A stretch of 64,000 nt of DNA from Lachnospiraceae bacterium (GCA_015057085.1 SVFB01000104.1:18199-82198); one strand, 5' to 3'; positions 1 to 9,978 are shown, numbered from the stretch's first letter. Made by a program: numbers and translations. The notes: a model not told the origin generated them from the sequence alone.

Positions 1-1661
1 TTTGTTTCATAATCATGACGCACATAAGTGATTCCTTCATTCTCGAACTCAATATTCGAAAATGGCATGGCTTCTTTCTTTAAATCCGCACGTGTCAACA
101 TCGGGATGCACTTTTTGGTTTCTTCATCGGAAGGAGTCTCCTGATATTCGTGCAACTCCTTTGTTTCCCGAACGATGCGATCTATCTCTTCTTTGCTCAA
201 AGAATCTTTCTTCTGCTGTAAGGCTTGCTTTAAAGCTTCTTCCTGTCTTCCTACCATGCCCGGATTCGGACTTAAGGTTAATACAGTGCTATGAGAATTA
301 TTTAAGAACTTCTCTTTGATCAAATCTTCGAAATAACCTGTTCCGATTTCCTTTTTTAACTCTGCATAGGTATCTAAAAGCTGTACATACATAAAAGGTT
401 TATCATCATCATACATCCAGCCATCGTAAACCTTAAGCATATACATTAATCCCTTAGGGAACATTCCATAATCAGCTTCGCGATACGTGAATTCATTGCT
501 GTTAATGCCTGCAAGCAATGATTCATGATCCAGTCCTTTTTCCGCCTGCTCACGCAAAGTATTCTCTACGATTTCAACGAAGCGATCTTTGTCCTTTGCA
601 TTTGCGCCCTTTGCAATGATTGCAAAACTTCCCTGACGTGTGGATGAAATATATTCTGAATAAATATCTTTTCCGATTCCCGCATCTAAAAGTGCCTTCA
701 TTACAGGAGCACCCGGAGCAGAAATCAAAGCATAATCCAAAAGGTCCATTGCCATGGCAGTCTTTTTATCTAAGGCATCTCCTACCACGAAATTCAATGA
801 AAGATAAGTTGCATCCTCTGTGGAAGCTTCTGAAGCTACAGGATATTCTTCTTCGAAATAACGTCTCTTATCAAAAGCTTTTTGAACCTTCACATTGGTA
901 TCCATGTCCAGGTAATCATATTTAGACAGATATTCCTGATCCAAGTAGTTTAATCGCTCTACTATATCCAAATCTCCATAGAGATAAATAAACGAATTTG
1001 AAGGATGATAATACTTGTGATATGTATCTACATATTCACGGTAAGTCAAATCGGCAATTGCCTCCGGATTTCCTCCGGAATCCTTTCCATAGGTATTGTC
1101 CGGATAAAGTGAAGACATAATTTTGTGATGCAAAATGCTATCCTCTGAAGAATATGAACCCTTCATCTCGTTGTAAACCACACCATTTATGGTCAAATCA
1201 GAGTCCGCATCTTCCATCTCATAATGCCAACCTTCCTGGCGGAAGATTTTCTCTTCTTTTAACAGCATTGGTGAAAATACTGCATCCAGATAAACATCCA
1301 TTAAATTTTTAAAATCCTGATCATTATAGCTTGCAATCGGATATGCTGTACGATCCGGGAATGTAATTGCGTTCAAAAACGTATTTAGAGATCCCTTTGC
1401 CAAATCGATAAATGGGTCTTTTACCGGATATTTTTGAGAGCCGCATAAGGTTGTATGCTCAATGATATGAAAGACACCGGTTTCATTTACCGGAGTCGTA
1501 CGAAAAGCGATTGAAAAGACTTTATTATCATCATCATTTGAAATGACAGCAATTCTCGCTCCGCTCTTTTTATGTCGAAACAGATAACCTGTTGACGAAA
1601 TATCAGATAAGTTTTCTTCTTTTTCCAGCGCATAAGCCGGAATTTGATTTAATTCAAACAT
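1..1661 (-). CDS. M16C-family zinc metallopeptidase (PreP-like), N-terminal part; runs off left edge
   Basis: This is the first 553 codons of an insulinase-type (M16C, presequence-protease-like) zinc peptidase; the C-terminal half lies beyond the window edge. The start is ATG at 1659-1661, preceded by GGAGG about 7 nt upstream, and the frame stays open to base 3. The inverted zinc motif HIIEH sits at residues 65-69, and the third zinc ligand is probably Glu165 in YNEMKG, which is conserved in this subfamily. Family members are around 970 residues, so roughly 420 residues are missing. Known members degrade short peptides inside a closed chamber. No signal peptide is visible, so a cytoplasmic location is likely. 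It lies downstream of the cold shock gene terminator and is probably a separate transcript. The substrate cannot be read from the sequence. Confidence 0.92.
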   Translation of the reverse strand, partial: MFELNQIPAYALEKEENLSDISSTGYLFRHKKSGARIAVISNDDDNKVFSIAFRTTPVNETGVFHIIEHTTLCGSQKYPVKDPFIDLAKGSLNTFLNAITFPDRTAYPIASYNDQDFKNLMDVYLDAVFSPMLLKEEKIFRQEGWHYEMEDADSDLTINGVVYNEMKGSYSSEDSILHHKIMSSLYPDNTYGKDSGGNPEAIADLTYREYVDTYHKYYHPSNSFIYLYGDLDIVERLNYLDQEYLSKYDYLDMDTNVKVQKAFDKRRYFEEEYPVASEASTEDATYLSLNFVVGDALDKKTAMAMDLLDYALISAPGAPVMKALLDAGIGKDIYSEYISSTRQGSFAIIAKGANAKDKDRFVEIVENTLREQAEKGLDHESLLAGINSNEFTYREADYGMFPKGLMYMLKVYDGWMYDDDKPFMYVQLLDTYAELKKEIGTGYFEDLIKEKFLNNSHSTVLTLSPNPGMVGRQEEALKQALQQKKDSLSKEEIDRIVRETKELHEYQETPSDEETKKCIPMLTRADLKKEAMPFSNIEFENEGITYVRHDYET

Positions 1662-1727
1662 GTATCATCCTCCAAAATGCATATAGTTCATCATACTACA
1701 AATTTTATGATTTTTGTAGATTCAAGA

Positions 1728-1763
1728 CAAAAAATAAGAAGCTATCTTTCGATAGCTCCTTAT
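1728..1763 (-). terminator. Intrinsic terminator of the cold shock gene
   Basis: On the minus strand a 13-bp stem (1734-1746 with 1751-1763, one G-U) closed by a GAAA loop is followed by six T. It begins 13 bases after the cold shock stop codon. Confidence 0.9.
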
Positions 1764-1776
1764 GATTCAATACTCT

Positions 1777-1983
1777 CTATGCTCCTAAACGGGATACATT
1801 TGCTGCCTGAGGGCCTTTCGCACCTTCCACAACTTCGTATTCTACCTTCTCACCGTCCTTTAATTCCTTGAATCCGTCGGAATTAATTGCAGTGAAGTGT
1901 ACAAATACTTCTTCTCCTGACTCGTCGGTGATAAAACCATAGCCCTTCTTGGCATTGAACCACTTTACTGTTCCCTGTTTCAT
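1777..1983 (-). CDS. Cold shock protein (CspA family)
   Basis: This is a 68-residue single-domain OB-fold protein that binds single-stranded RNA and DNA and melts RNA secondary structure. RNP1 (KGYGFI, about residues 13-18) and RNP2 (VFVHF, about 26-30) are intact, and the length is normal for the family. ATG is preceded by AGGAGG. It is monocistronic: a sigma-A-like promoter lies upstream and a strong terminator downstream. The start of the 5' leader is A+T rich. Which conditions induce it cannot be read from the sequence; many paralogues are constitutive. Confidence 0.96.
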   Translation of the reverse strand: MKQGTVKWFNAKKGYGFITDESGEEVFVHFTAINSDGFKELKDGEKVEYEVVEGAKGPQAANVSRLGA

Positions 1984-2025
1984 TTTTTTAAAAACCTCCT
2001 AAAAAAAACTACATACAACATAATT

Positions 2026-2054
2026 AATGTATCATATTGCACTATTAATTGCAA
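2026..2054 (-). promoter_or_regulatory. Candidate promoter of the cold shock gene
   Basis: On the minus strand TTGCAA (2049-2054) is separated by 17 bp from TACATT (2026-2031). The predicted leader is about 35 nt and includes a run of T and the AGGAGG site. Confidence 0.55.
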
Positions 2055-2066
2055 CAATTTAAAAAA

Positions 2067-2939
2067 TTATTGTCTAATTTTTACATCGAGCTGTGGGAAT
2101 GGAATATTTACCCCTGCTTCATCCATTGATTTCTTAACATTTTCGGTTAAATCCCACTTCACTTTCCAGTAATTTGCGGTCGCACACCATGCACGTAATT
2201 CCATCTTAATCCCGCTATCTTCAAGCTCTGCCACAAAGGCATCAATCGGTTCGTCTAGAAGTACAAGCTCATGGCTTCTGGCCACATTCTCGAGAACTGC
2301 CTTTACTTCTTTCAAATCAGAATCGTATGCCACTGCCACATTGATATCCACTCTTCGCTTATCATTCTTCGTATAATTGATAATGCTATTGTTTGAAAGA
2401 TTTCCATTTGGCACCGATACTTCTTTGTTGTCTACGGTTGTTAATTTGGTATAGAAAATTGTGATATCGCTAACTGTTCCTTCTAAACCTGAGGCTTTTT
2501 CCAAAATGTAATCGCCAACCTTAAAAGGCTTAAGTAACAGAATCAATACACCGCCTGCAAAATTTGACAAGCTTCCCTGAAATGAAAGTCCTAATGTCAG
2601 TCCGGCTGAACCAAGTACTGCGACTACGGAACCGGTTGTCAGTCCGAATTGAGATAACACGACCATCACAAGCACAAAATATAATGCATACTTGATGAGT
2701 GAGCACAAAAATCCGCTGACACTATCCTCGATACGACTTTTATCCAATGATTTGCGCACAAGCTTTACAATCCATTTGATTAGCTTTCCGCCGATAATCA
2801 ATACCAATATAGCAATGATGAGTTGAACCAAAAATGAAAGCAGCACAGGAACCGAATCTTCTAAATATTTCATAATCACACCCGGATTTTCTACTGCTGT
2901 TCCCAAATCAGTTGCTTCAGTTGCATCCAATAAAAGCAT
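2067..2939 (-). CDS. mscS: Small-conductance mechanosensitive channel (MscS family)
   Basis: This 290-residue membrane protein has the basic MscS plan. Residues 1-25 are a short periplasmic-side tail, two hydrophobic helices span about 30-55 and 75-100, and a glycine/alanine-rich pore helix (VLGSAGLTLGLSFQGSLSN) spans about 108-128. A beta domain with NGNLSNNSIINYT follows, then an alpha/beta C-terminal domain. It opens on membrane tension and releases solutes during hypo-osmotic shock. It starts 12 nt after the DUF1015 stop and is probably the last gene of the leuB-serA operon, although a terminator-like hairpin upstream of DUF1015 may give these two genes their own level. The length matches the small class without extra N-terminal helices. 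Confidence 0.95.
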   Translation of the reverse strand: MLLLDATEATDLGTAVENPGVIMKYLEDSVPVLLSFLVQLIIAILVLIIGGKLIKWIVKLVRKSLDKSRIEDSVSGFLCSLIKYALYFVLVMVVLSQFGLTTGSVVAVLGSAGLTLGLSFQGSLSNFAGGVLILLLKPFKVGDYILEKASGLEGTVSDITIFYTKLTTVDNKEVSVPNGNLSNNSIINYTKNDKRRVDINVAVAYDSDLKEVKAVLENVARSHELVLLDEPIDAFVAELEDSGIKMELRAWCATANYWKVKWDLTENVKKSMDEAGVNIPFPQLDVKIRQ

Positions 2940-2951
2940 TATTGTTCCCCC

Positions 2952-4205
2952 TTAAATTTCATGTATAAAAAGACCACTACGTAATTTTGGTTCAAACCAG
3001 GTGGACTTCGGCGGCATCAGACGACCGGCGTCTGCCACTGCAAACAATTCGGAAATAGAAGTAGGATACATTGCAAATGCGACCTTACAATCGGTATTTA
3101 CGCGACGCTCCAATTCTTCCATGCCTCGAATTCCTCCCACAAAGTCAATCCGTGGATCAGTCTTGGGATCTTCGATTCCAAGAACCGGCTCTAAGACGAC
3201 ATTCTGCAAAATAGAAACATCGAGTCCTCCTACCGGATCATTAGACATGGATTCCGGTTTCATCTTACATGCATACCATTTTTGCCCAAGATACATTGAG
3301 AAATGTCCCTTTTGCTTTGGTTTGATATTTTCTTTTTCTGCAATTTCTTCATCAGTCATCTCTTGCAAAAAGAAACGATTTCTCATCTCTTCTAAAAATT
3401 CTGATTCAGACAAATCATTTAAGTCTTTTACAACTCGATTATAATCCATAATCATCAATTCTTCATCCGGAAATAATACACTCAAGAAATAATTAAATTC
3501 CTCATCACCTGTATAGCCCGGGTTTTCTTGTCTTCTTTTCAGACCCACTTTCACAGCACTTGCTGCTCTGTGATGTCCATCCGCAATATAGATTTCGTTC
3601 ATTTGTGCAAATGCTTGCTTCACAGAATCGATATCAGCGGCTTCTGAAATCACCCAAACTCTATGTGTAATAGAATCATCTGAAACAAAATCATAAAGTG
3701 GTGCATTTTTCATGGTCTTTTGAACCACATTTCGAATCACATCATTTGCACGATAAGCAAGGAAAATCGGCCCGGTCTGCGCATTCAGCGAATCCACGTG
3801 ATGAATTCGGTCAGCTTCCTTGTCCGCTCTGGTATTTTCGTGCTTCTTGATGATTGAATTTTGATAATCATCAATAGACGCACAGGCTACGATTCCTGTT
3901 TGAGCACGTCCGTTCATAATCAGCTGATAAATGTAATAGCAGTTTCTCTCATCTCTGATAAATCGTCCATCCGCAATCCATTCTTGAAGCATTGATGCAG
4001 CCTTTTCGTATACGCATTCTGCATAGGTATCCACATCATCCGGAAAGCTAGTCTCAGCACGATCAATGGCCAAAAAGCTGGATGGATTTTTTGCCACAAC
4101 TTCCTTTGCTTCTGCTCTGTTATAAACATCATATGGTAATGCAGCAATGGTTTCTGCCATATTTTCTGCTGGTCTTACACATTGAAACGGTTTAATTGTT
4201 GCCAT
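2952..4205 (-). CDS. DUF1015 family protein
   Basis: This 417-residue cytoplasmic protein belongs to the DUF1015 family, often found beside serA/serC in Clostridia. The second of two adjacent ATGs is chosen because GGAG lies 5 nt from it but only 2 nt from the first. Conserved-looking stretches are the N-terminal IKPFQCVRP, the segment KKHENTRADKEADRIHHVDS (residues 120-139) and IYIADGHHRAASA (205-217). The DGHHR motif recalls the phosphate-handling loop of ParB/SbnI/SerK-type proteins, some of which are free-serine kinases. That resemblance is an inference by eye. No biochemical function is assigned. Position directly after serA suggests a role tied to serine or phosphoserine, and no serB is present in the window. 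Confidence 0.88.
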   Translation of the reverse strand: MATIKPFQCVRPAENMAETIAALPYDVYNRAEAKEVVAKNPSSFLAIDRAETSFPDDVDTYAECVYEKAASMLQEWIADGRFIRDERNCYYIYQLIMNGRAQTGIVACASIDDYQNSIIKKHENTRADKEADRIHHVDSLNAQTGPIFLAYRANDVIRNVVQKTMKNAPLYDFVSDDSITHRVWVISEAADIDSVKQAFAQMNEIYIADGHHRAASAVKVGLKRRQENPGYTGDEEFNYFLSVLFPDEELMIMDYNRVVKDLNDLSESEFLEEMRNRFFLQEMTDEEIAEKENIKPKQKGHFSMYLGQKWYACKMKPESMSNDPVGGLDVSILQNVVLEPVLGIEDPKTDPRIDFVGGIRGMEELERRVNTDCKVAFAMYPTSISELFAVADAGRLMPPKSTWFEPKLRSGLFIHEI

Positions 4206-4218
4206 CATATCTCCTATC

Positions 4219-4254
4219 TAAAATAGCCGGTCCAATGACTTCATCAGACCGGCT
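4219..4254 (-). terminator. Terminator-like hairpin between serA and DUF1015
   Basis: On the minus strand an 8-bp G+C-rich stem (4225-4232 with 4247-4254, AGCCGGTC/GACCGGCT) closes a 14-nt loop and is followed by ATTTTAG. The T tract is short, so it may only partly terminate and lower expression of DUF1015 and mscS relative to serA. Confidence 0.6.
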
Positions 4255-4268
4255 TGTTTTAAGTCTTA

Positions 4269-5432
4269 TTATTTAATCACACGAACGCGGATAACGCCAT
4301 CCAATGCACGAAGTTTTGCCAATGTATCCTCATCTACAGATGAATCCACATCAATCAAAGCATATGCATAATCGCCTTTACCCTTATCTGAGAGGTCAGC
4401 CACATTTACATTTGCAGCACCGAGAATGGTTGTATACTGTCCAATCATTCCGGCTACATTCTTATGTAAAATACCGATTCGACCTGCTGTAGTGCATGCG
4501 CCCATGTTATTTGCAGGATAGTTTACGGAATGCACAATATTTCCGTTCTCGAGATAATCGCGGACCTCACGAACTGCCATAATTGCACAGTTATCCTCTG
4601 ATTCCTCTGTTGAAGCTCCTAAATGAGGAGTTACAATACATCCCTTTGCACCTACTGTTGTAGTATTTGGGAAATCTGAAATATACTTTCTCAGCTTTCC
4701 TGCTGAAAGTGCATCTACGATTGCTTCTTCATCAACCAAAAGATCTCTTGCAAAGTTCAATACAATTGCAGAAGGCTTCATCATACTGATTGCTTTTGCA
4801 TCGATCATCTTCTTTGTATTATCCAAAAGCGGTACATGAATTGTGATAAAATCACATTCCTTGTAAATATCTTCTACGTTTGTAACATGCTTTACACTTC
4901 TGTTTAAGCTCCATGCAGCCTGAATAGAGATATATGGATCATATCCGTATACTTCCATACCAAGCTCAATTGCGGCATTTGCAACCAAAGCACCGATTGC
5001 ACCAAGACCGATTACACCAAGCTTCTTTCCTGAGATTTCAGTTCCTGCGAAATTCTTCTTCTGCTTTTCTGCGGTCTTTGCAATATTTTCATCATCCTGG
5101 TTCTTTAAGCACCAATCGATACCGCCTACAATATCACGGGAAGCATAAAGCATTCCTGCGAATACCAATTCCTTTACACCATTTGCATTTGCACCCGGTG
5201 TATTGAATACTACGATACCCTGCTCAGCGCATTTCTCAAGTGGAATATTATTGACGCCGGCGCCGGCTCTTGCTACAGCAAGAAGATTGTCTCCAAATTC
5301 CATCTCATGCATTGCTGCGCTTCTGACAAGTGCGGCATCTGCTTCTTTAATATCATCAACTTTATTGTACTGATTTGAAAATAAATCAAGTCCAACTCCG
5401 GCAATCGGATTTAAGCAAGTATAGTTAAACAT
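4269..5432 (-). CDS. serA: D-3-phosphoglycerate dehydrogenase
   Basis: SerA oxidises 3-phosphoglycerate to 3-phosphohydroxypyruvate with NAD, the first step of serine synthesis. The 387 residues comprise a split substrate-binding domain, a Rossmann domain with GVIGLGAIG (about 139-147), and a C-terminal ACT domain (about 315-387) that in relatives can bind serine for feedback control. The catalytic region shows NFARDLLVD and HLGAST; the latter supplies the active-site histidine. AAAGGAG stands 11 nt before the ATG. It follows serC by 23 nt in the same operon. The short form without the extra ASB domain is typical of Lachnospiraceae. Confidence 0.97.
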   Translation of the reverse strand: MFNYTCLNPIAGVGLDLFSNQYNKVDDIKEADAALVRSAAMHEMEFGDNLLAVARAGAGVNNIPLEKCAEQGIVVFNTPGANANGVKELVFAGMLYASRDIVGGIDWCLKNQDDENIAKTAEKQKKNFAGTEISGKKLGVIGLGAIGALVANAAIELGMEVYGYDPYISIQAAWSLNRSVKHVTNVEDIYKECDFITIHVPLLDNTKKMIDAKAISMMKPSAIVLNFARDLLVDEEAIVDALSAGKLRKYISDFPNTTTVGAKGCIVTPHLGASTEESEDNCAIMAVREVRDYLENGNIVHSVNYPANNMGACTTAGRIGILHKNVAGMIGQYTTILGAANVNVADLSDKGKGDYAYALIDVDSSVDEDTLAKLRALDGVIRVRVIK

Positions 5433-5455
5433 GAATTTTGATTCTCCTTTATAAT

Positions 5456-6538
5456 TTATGAATTTGCTGCTTCAAATTCTTTCATAAATGCAACTAATTT
5501 CTCTACACCTTCTGTTGGCATAGCATTGTAGATAGATGCACGCATACCACCTACAGTACGATGTCCCTTAAGATTTACAAATCCGGCTGCGGCTGCTTCC
5601 TTAACAAATTTAGCATCAAGATCTGCATCACCTGTAACAAAAGGAACATTCATCAAAGAACGATCTTCCTTCACAACGGTTCCCTTGAAAAGCTTGCTTT
5701 GATCTAAGTAATCGTAAAGAATCTTAGCCTTTGCTTCGTTGTGCTTTTTCATTGCCTCAAGGCCGCCCATCTTCTTAATCCACTTGAATACCTTTCCGCA
5801 AATATAAATATTGTAGCAAGGTGGTGTATTATAAAGGGAATCATTATCTGCCTGAGTCTTCCACTTTAACATGGTAGGAGTTCCAGGAAGTACATCATCT
5901 GTAATCAAATCCTCACGAATGATTGCGATTACAACACCAGCAGGTCCAACGTTCTTTTGAACGCCGCCGTATACAACTGCATACTTGCTGACATCAATCG
6001 GCTCAGATAAAAAGCATGATGAAATATCAGATACAAGATCTTTACCCTTTGTATTTGGCAAAGTTTTAAATTTGGTTCCGTAAATTGTATTATTCTCGCA
6101 AATGTAAACATAATCCATATCATCAGTGATTGGTAAATCGCTGCAATCCGGAATATAAGAGAATGTCTTATCGGCTGAAGAAGCAAGTTCTACTGCTTCA
6201 CCATAAATCTTAGCTTCCTGGAAAGCCTTCTTTGCCCACTGACCGGTCAAAATATATCCGGCTTTCTTGTTCTTCATCATGTTCATAGGAACTTCAGCAA
6301 AGAACTGGCTTGCGCCGCCCTGCAGGAATAACACTTTATAATTGTCAGGAATGTTCATCAGTTCCCTTAAATCAGCTTCTGCTTCTTTAATGATATCATC
6401 ATATACCTTAGAACGATGACTCATTTCCATAACTGACATTCCGGATCCTTTATAATCCAACATCTCATCTGCTGCTTCTTTCAATACTTCCTCCGGAAGT
6501 ACTGCAGGTCCTGCGGAAAAATTGTAAACTCTGCTCAT
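5456..6538 (-). CDS. serC: Phosphoserine aminotransferase
   Basis: SerC transfers the amino group of glutamate to 3-phosphohydroxypyruvate, giving phosphoserine. It is a fold-type I PLP enzyme of 360 residues. The N-terminal NFSAGPA and the PLP-lysine region GGVQKNVGP (about 190-198) are diagnostic. The start is uncertain: ATG at 6547 lies only 2 nt from AGGAGG, while ATG at 6538 lies 11 nt from it and gives the family's usual MSRVYNFSAGPA start, so the latter is preferred. It sits 15 nt (from 6538) after the ilvB stop and directly before serA. The next pathway step, phosphoserine phosphatase, is not in this window. Confidence 0.96.
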   Translation of the reverse strand: MSRVYNFSAGPAVLPEEVLKEAADEMLDYKGSGMSVMEMSHRSKVYDDIIKEAEADLRELMNIPDNYKVLFLQGGASQFFAEVPMNMMKNKKAGYILTGQWAKKAFQEAKIYGEAVELASSADKTFSYIPDCSDLPITDDMDYVYICENNTIYGTKFKTLPNTKGKDLVSDISSCFLSEPIDVSKYAVVYGGVQKNVGPAGVVIAIIREDLITDDVLPGTPTMLKWKTQADNDSLYNTPPCYNIYICGKVFKWIKKMGGLEAMKKHNEAKAKILYDYLDQSKLFKGTVVKEDRSLMNVPFVTGDADLDAKFVKEAAAAGFVNLKGHRTVGGMRASIYNAMPTEGVEKLVAFMKEFEAANS

Positions 6539-6553
6539 TTTTTTCATGTCCTC

Positions 6554-8233
6554 CTAGCTGTTTTTCGCTTTATAATCTGCTTCGTCAAATGCTTCATTAA
6601 TTGGTTTTCCAGGTGCAACCATTGGCCATACTTTGTCATCTGCATCGATGATACAATCGATAACAAATGGCTTCTTCGATTGCAGTGCTTCCGCAAATGC
6701 CGATTCAAATTCCTCTTTTGTGGTAACTCGTCTTGCATCGCAACCAAGTGCTTCTGCAAGTTTTACATAATCTGCACCGTCATCTAAGATGGTTGCAGAA
6801 TAATGCTTATTGTAAAACAGGGTTTGCCACTGGCGAACCATGCCCAAAACATGATTGTTGATGATAACTTCGATCAGAGGTAGATTCTCTCTTGAAGCCG
6901 TTGCAAGTTCATTCATATTCATACGGAAACATCCGTCACCTGCAATATTGATGACTGTCTTATCCGGATTTGCAGTCTGTGCACCAATTGCTGCGCCCAA
7001 ACCGTATCCCATAGTTCCAAGGCCTCCGGAAGTTAACAGTGTACGCGGATTCTTGTAGGAGTAATACTGTGCCGCCCACATCTGATGCTGGCCAACTTCT
7101 GTAACCATAATCGCATCGCCCTTTGTCTGCTCATAAATTTGATTGATGATATAAGGACCAGTCAATCCGGCTTCAGGAATTGCCAAAGGGAATTGTGCCT
7201 TTTTCTCGGATACAAGTTTCATCCATTCTTCATGCTTTTGCTGCTCTAACTTTTCGTTGATAATCTGAAGAATCTGAGTCACGTCTCCGATCACATCACT
7301 GACGGTTGCCACATTCTTATTAATTTCAGCCGGATCAATATCAAACTGTAAAATCTTCGCATGCTTTGCAAATGTCTTCGCATTGCCCAATACACGATCG
7401 GAAAAACGGGTTCCAATTGCAATTAACAAATCACATTGACTCACACCTAAGTTTGAAGTCTTTGTACCATGCATTCCAAGCATACCTGTATATCTAGGAT
7501 TGGTTCCGTCAAAAGCGCCCTTTCCCATCAAGGTATCGCACACAGGTGCATCTACCAAATCAGCAAACTTCTTTAATTCTTCATTTGCTTCGGAAATTAC
7601 AGCACCGCCGCCTACAAAGATATATGGCTTTTTCGATGCTTTAATCAGCTTCACCGCACGTTCGATGGAATCCATATCGATTTCTTCGAGCTTTTTTGTA
7701 AAGTCGATTTCTTGTTTTACATAATCTGCTTTATTTGCAGTTACATCCTTTGGAATATCAATTAATACAGGACCAGGTCTGCCGTTTCTGGCAATTGAGA
7801 AGGCACGTCTGACAGTCTCTGCAAGTTTATTGACATCTTTTACGATAAAATTATGTTTTGTAATCGGCATTGTAATACCGGTGATATCAATCTCCTGAAA
7901 ACTATCTTTTCCCAAAAGAGACACACCTACGTTGCAAGTGACAGCCACCATCGGAACAGAATCCATATAAGCTGTGGCAATTCCTGTTACTAAATTGGTT
8001 GCTCCAGGTCCGCTTGTTGCAAAGCAAACACCGACTTTACCGGTACTTCTCGCATATCCATCGGCCGCATGGGATGCACCCTGTTCATGGCTTGTCAGAA
8101 CATGTTTGATTTCCGGATGATTATAAAGTTCATCATATACATTTAAAATTGCTCCGCCCGGATATCCAAAAACAGTATCTACGCCCTGTTCTTTTAAACA
8201 TTCAATTAAAATCTGAGATCCATTTAATTGCAT
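6554..8233 (-). CDS. ilvB: Acetolactate synthase, large (catalytic) subunit
   Basis: This thiamine-diphosphate enzyme condenses two pyruvates to acetolactate, or pyruvate with 2-oxobutyrate, at the head of valine/leucine and isoleucine synthesis. It has 559 residues. The catalytic glutamate lies in SHEQGASHAADGYAR (about 48-62), and the ThDP/Mg site is GDGCFRMNMNE followed by INN (about 430-460). The biosynthetic type is favoured over catabolic AlsS because of the ilvD/leuB context and FAD-type region GTRFSDR. No small regulatory subunit (ilvN/ilvH) is next to it. It lies 38 nt downstream of ilvD. Confidence 0.95.
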   Translation of the reverse strand: MQLNGSQILIECLKEQGVDTVFGYPGGAILNVYDELYNHPEIKHVLTSHEQGASHAADGYARSTGKVGVCFATSGPGATNLVTGIATAYMDSVPMVAVTCNVGVSLLGKDSFQEIDITGITMPITKHNFIVKDVNKLAETVRRAFSIARNGRPGPVLIDIPKDVTANKADYVKQEIDFTKKLEEIDMDSIERAVKLIKASKKPYIFVGGGAVISEANEELKKFADLVDAPVCDTLMGKGAFDGTNPRYTGMLGMHGTKTSNLGVSQCDLLIAIGTRFSDRVLGNAKTFAKHAKILQFDIDPAEINKNVATVSDVIGDVTQILQIINEKLEQQKHEEWMKLVSEKKAQFPLAIPEAGLTGPYIINQIYEQTKGDAIMVTEVGQHQMWAAQYYSYKNPRTLLTSGGLGTMGYGLGAAIGAQTANPDKTVINIAGDGCFRMNMNELATASRENLPLIEVIINNHVLGMVRQWQTLFYNKHYSATILDDGADYVKLAEALGCDARRVTTKEEFESAFAEALQSKKPFVIDCIIDADDKVWPMVAPGKPINEAFDEADYKAKNS

Positions 8234-8271
8234 AATTGATTTATTCCTCTCACATTTATTTCTACTAAATT

Positions 8272-9942
8272 CTATAATTCAGGTGTCTTTAAGATTGCTC
8301 CGGTTGCACCAGAAGTAACCATTGCCTGATATCTTCTTAAATAGCCGGTTGTAACCTTAGGCTCTCTCGGCTGCCATTTAGCCTTGCGTTCAGCTAATAC
8401 TTCATCTGAAACAGCAAGTTCGATGGTCATAGCAGGGATATTGATCTTAATCAAATCTCCCTCTTCTACAAGAGCGATTGGACCGCCAACTGCAGCTTCC
8501 GGTGAAACATGTCCGATAGAAGCGCCACGGCTTGCTCCTGAGAATCTTCCGTCAGTAATCAATGCTACAGAACTGCCAAGTCCCATTCCTGCGATTGCAG
8601 AAGTTGGATTTAACATTTCGCGCATACCAGGACCGCCCTTAGGTCCTTCATATCGAATAACGACTACATCGCCCTTTACAATCTTGCCACCCTTAATTGC
8701 AGCAATTGCATCCTCTTCGCAATCAAATACACGTGCAGGGCCTTCATGAACAAGCATCTCATCTACTACGGCAGAACGCTTTACAACAGATCCGTCCGGA
8801 GCGAGATTTCCCTTTAATACTGCAAGTCCACCAGTCTTAGAATAAGGATTATCTACTGTACGGATTACTTCAGGATCTAAGTTTACAGCATTCTTAATAT
8901 TCTCTCCCATTGTCTGACCGGTTACAGTCATACAATCGGTATTGATTAATCCAATATCTGCCAATTCTTTCATGACGGCATAAACACCGCCGGCTTCATT
9001 TAAATCCTCCATATAAGTCGGGCCTGCCGGAGCAAGATGGCAAAGATTTGGTGTCTTCTCGCTGATTGGATTTGCAAAGCTGATATCAAAGTCAAATCCG
9101 ATTTCATGTGCAATTGCAGGAAGATGCAACATAGAATTTGTGGAGCAGCCAAGTGCCATATCTACAGTAAGCGCATTCATGATTGCTTCTTTTGTCATAA
9201 TCTGGCGTGCTGTAATTCCCTTCTTCCAGAGATCCATAACTGCCATTCCGGCATGCTTTGCAAGACGGATACGCTCAGAATAGACTGCAGGAATGGTTCC
9301 ATTTCCGCGAAGTCCCATACCAAGTGCTTCTGTTAAGCAGTTCATAGAATTTGCTGTATACATACCTGAGCAAGAGCCACAGGTTGGGCAAACCTTTTCT
9401 ACAAATTCATCCACATCATCCTCAGTCATCGTACCTGCAGCATAAGAGCCAACAGCCTCGAACATAGATGATAATGATCTTTTCTTACCTTTTACATGTC
9501 CGGCAAGCATTGGTCCGCCTGATACAAAAACGGTCGGTAAATCAAGACGTGCAGCTGCCATCAAAAGGCCCGGAACGTTCTTATCACAGTTCGGAACCAT
9601 AACAAGTGCATCAAACTGATGTGCAATTGCCATACATTCTGTAGAATCAGCAATTAAATCACGGGTTACCAGAGAATATTTCATTCCCACATGTCCCATT
9701 GCGATACCATCGCATACTGCGATTGCAGGGAATACAACCGGAACACCGCCGGCTTCAGCAACACCGAGTTTAACGGCGTCCACAATCTTGTCGATATTCA
9801 TATGGCCCGGTACGATTTCATTGTATGAACTTACAATACCAACCATAGGTTTCTTTAATTCTTCTTTTGTAAATCCCAAAGCATTGAATAAGCTTCTTGC
9901 AGGTGCTTGCTGCATTCCTGCTCTTGCGTTGTCACTCTTCAT
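8272..9942 (-). CDS. ilvD: Dihydroxy-acid dehydratase
   Basis: IlvD dehydrates 2,3-dihydroxy-isovalerate or -3-methylvalerate to the 2-oxo acids in valine, leucine and isoleucine synthesis. The 556-residue length is typical. Iron-sulfur ligands are visible as CDKNVPG (about 118-124) and [18 protein letters not shown] (about 188-205), and the C-terminal [10 protein letters not shown] region is conserved. The Fe-S cluster makes the enzyme oxygen sensitive, in line with an anaerobe. It is the second gene after leuB, 36 nt downstream. Confidence 0.97.
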   Translation of the reverse strand: MKSDNARAGMQQAPARSLFNALGFTKEELKKPMVGIVSSYNEIVPGHMNIDKIVDAVKLGVAEAGGVPVVFPAIAVCDGIAMGHVGMKYSLVTRDLIADSTECMAIAHQFDALVMVPNCDKNVPGLLMAAARLDLPTVFVSGGPMLAGHVKGKKRSLSSMFEAVGSYAAGTMTEDDVDEFVEKVCPTCGSCSGMYTANSMNCLTEALGMGLRGNGTIPAVYSERIRLAKHAGMAVMDLWKKGITARQIMTKEAIMNALTVDMALGCSTNSMLHLPAIAHEIGFDFDISFANPISEKTPNLCHLAPAGPTYMEDLNEAGGVYAVMKELADIGLINTDCMTVTGQTMGENIKNAVNLDPEVIRTVDNPYSKTGGLAVLKGNLAPDGSVVKRSAVVDEMLVHEGPARVFDCEEDAIAAIKGGKIVKGDVVVIRYEGPKGGPGMREMLNPTSAIAGMGLGSSVALITDGRFSGASRGASIGHVSPEAAVGGPIALVEEGDLIKINIPAMTIELAVSDEVLAERKAKWQPREPKVTTGYLRRYQAMVTSGATGAILKTPEL

Positions 9943-9978
9943 GATTACATCTCCTTCTCTTAATCTTATATCTAAAAT

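Noticed and set aside
2045..2069. A+T hairpin at the mscS stop as a terminator
   Set aside because: The 9-bp stem is all A+T but two pairs and lacks a following T tract; termination there is not supported.
3001..3444. Open frame on the plus strand opposite the DUF1015 gene
   Set aside because: It has no ribosome binding site, no family likeness, and lies wholly opposite a well supported gene.
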